Shown one piece after another: positions 9,159-9,872 of a stretch of 9,872 nucleotides of DNA. The number at the start of each line of letters is the position of its first letter. Position 1 is the first letter of the stretch. The stretch comes from Candidatus Rokuibacteriota bacterium (GTDB taxonomy: Bacteria > JAUVQV01): the NCBI GenBank assembly GCA_030597995.1, contig JAUVQV010000014.1, positions 1 through 9,872 of the forward strand, given 5' to 3'. Under the pieces are notes generated by a model. The model worked only from the letters and a program-made list of their open reading frames with translations. It had not been told where the DNA came from and did not search any database. A program made the translations under genes and the position numbers.

Positions 9159-9566
9159 TCACTCCTCGGACATCGTGAACAGCCAGGCCGCCGTGAGGCC
9201 CCAGACGGCATTGAACAGCAGCACGAAAAGCGGCGTCAGATTGCCCAATTCCAAACCCAGCATTCCCTTGTCGGCCTTCACCGGGAAGACCACCAGGAGC
9301 TGGACCAGGGACGGCCCCAGGCTGAACAGGAGCCCCCGCAGCATCACCGAGCGGCGCAACACCGGCAGGAGAAACAGTATCCCCCAGATTCCACCCCAGA
9401 CGATTCGCGGATAGAGCCATGGCGGATTGAGCGCCGGGGCGATGGAGACCCCGAGAGCGGAGGTGATGCCGAGCACACCAAAGATCCAGACCGCCAGACT
9501 GTTGGTCACCCCTCCGAGGCACCCGGCCGAAAACGCCGGCGACAGAATACTCAACTCTTTCTTCAT
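9159..9566 (-). CDS. Small four-helix integral membrane protein
   Basis: A 135-residue membrane protein with four likely transmembrane segments at about 9-34, 52-70, 78-95 and 110-131 and very short loops. A conserved-looking segment runs from GGVTNSLAVW to ALNPPWLYPRIVWGG (about 18-59), with prolines and Trp/Tyr at a membrane boundary. It resembles uncharacterised conserved membrane proteins of proteobacteria; I cannot assign a function. The frame extends to an ATG at 9584, but the ATG at 9566 is chosen because GAGGAGG (9574-9580) lies 7 bases before it, an ideal ribosome binding site. It is the first gene of the probable operon running to the lipoprotein, with a promoter candidate just upstream. 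Confidence 0.82.
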   Translation of the reverse strand: MKKELSILSPAFSAGCLGGVTNSLAVWIFGVLGITSALGVSIAPALNPPWLYPRIVWGGIWGILFLLPVLRRSVMLRGLLFSLGPSLVQLLVVFPVKADKGMLGLELGNLTPLFVLLFNAVWGLTAAWLFTMSEE

Positions 9567-9604
9567 GACGTTTCCTCCTCGCATTTGAGTTCCGGATTAA
9601 GAGA

Positions 9605-9633
9605 ATGATATCAAATCCTTCATTTGATGAAAA
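9605..9633 (-). promoter_or_regulatory. Candidate sigma-70 promoter for the membrane protein/HEAT/lipoprotein operon
   Basis: On the minus strand, TTTTCA (9628-9633) and TATCAT (9605-9610) are separated by exactly 17 bp, matching 4 of 6 and 5 of 6 consensus bases. They lie about 40-70 bases upstream of the ATG at 9566. The spacer holds a perfect 7-bp inverted repeat, ATCAAAT and ATTTGAT around 5 bases (9610-9628), which touches both promoter boxes and could be an operator. Confidence 0.4.
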
Positions 9634-9671
9634 GGCAGAACTCGAGGAGTTTCCCTATTTATGTGTCGTGA

Positions 9672-9695
9672 GGTGCCGGGGATATCCCCAGCACC
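9672..9695. promoter_or_regulatory. 24-bp near-perfect palindrome, operator candidate
   Basis: Arms GGTGCCGGGGAT and ATCCCCAGCACC meet with no loop; 11 of 12 pairs match, the single mismatch being the sixth base of each arm. The centre is GGGGATATCCCC. With no loop and no T-run it is better explained as a dimeric protein binding site than as a terminator. It lies between two divergent promoter candidates. The half-site ATATCCCC recurs at 9768-9775. Confidence 0.45.
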
Positions 9696-9723
9696 GTACT
9701 CCGATCTTATCCATAAGTAGCCC

Positions 9724-9753
9724 TTGGTTCCGATATAGGATGTGCGGTATACT
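9724..9753 (+). promoter_or_regulatory. Candidate sigma-70 promoter for the gene starting at 9825
   Basis: TATACT (9748-9753) matches the -10 consensus in 5 of 6 bases. TTGGTT (9724-9729), 18 bp upstream, is a weak -35 box. Transcription would begin near 9760, giving a leader of about 65 bases. An ATATCCCC copy from the upstream palindrome lies at about +9 to +16. Confidence 0.45.
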
Positions 9754-9824
9754 AGATCGGGACTACAATATCCCCAAAGATGAAACGCCCTTGAAAGGTT
9801 TTCCTCTCGAGCAGGAGCTATGCC

Positions 9825-9872
9825 ATGAAAGAAAAGAAATCGGGCATGAAGAGCGCTGTGGAACTGGCGATG
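9825..9872 (+). CDS. 5' end of a gene cut by the window edge
   Basis: ATG at 9825 follows an AGGAG ribosome binding site (9813-9817) with 7 bases of spacing. Sixteen codons remain before the window ends, encoding MKEKKSGMKSAVELAM. The start is lysine-rich and then turns helical, recalling small coiled-coil proteins of unknown function common in deltaproteobacteria, but this is too short to identify. It is divergent from the membrane protein operon. Confidence 0.65.
   Translation, partial: MKEKKSGMKSAVELAM

Noticed and set aside
9706..9717. Short inverted repeat CTTAT-CC-ATAAG
   Set aside because: Five-base arms are expected by chance in an AT-richer spacer, and it does not align with a promoter box.

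Overview
The window is about 9.9 kb of GC-rich (visibly near 60% GC), densely coding DNA from a Gram-negative bacterium. It holds an exported parvulin-type isomerase and a lipoprotein with a clean lipobox. The gene styles (a HEAT-repeat protein with an LPDHP-type N-terminal region, GTG and TTG starts, a B12-type radical SAM enzyme) suggest a deltaproteobacterial or related anaerobic lineage. This is an impression from protein style, not a search result. There are no tRNA, rRNA, CRISPR, transposase or phage genes.

Region 1 (1-3736, plus strand) is a tightly packed operon. It runs from a probable tail of an upstream gene (possibly trkA) to a TrkH-type K+ transporter with all four selectivity-filter loops, a family 2 glycosyltransferase whose ATG overlaps the trkH stop, and a cobalamin-binding-type radical SAM enzyme whose start overlaps the glycosyltransferase stop by 13 bp. 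The overlaps predict translational coupling of a transporter to two lipid- or glycan-modifying enzymes.

Region 2 (3500-5636, minus strand) holds an exported SurA/PpiC-like peptidyl-prolyl isomerase followed 22 bp later by a zinc-ribbon SAM methyltransferase. The methyltransferase frame does not stop where its conserved domain ends. It continues for about 80 codons antisense to the 3' end of the convergent radical SAM gene.

Region 3 (5739-9566, minus strand) is a probable operon of a small four-helix membrane protein, a 701-residue HEAT-repeat protein and a 422-residue lipoprotein. The last two are only 12 bp apart. None has a clear known function.

Region 4 (9567-9824) is a divergent intergenic region with a plausible promoter on each strand, a 7-bp inverted repeat inside one promoter spacer, and a 24-bp near-perfect palindrome with a repeated half-site near the other promoter's start point. 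It leads into the first 16 codons of a plus-strand gene cut by the window edge.

No complete, clearly new system is provable from this window. The best candidates for follow-up are the lipoprotein/HEAT/membrane-protein unit, the palindrome-controlled divergent promoter region, and the long convergent overlap of the methyltransferase and radical SAM genes.
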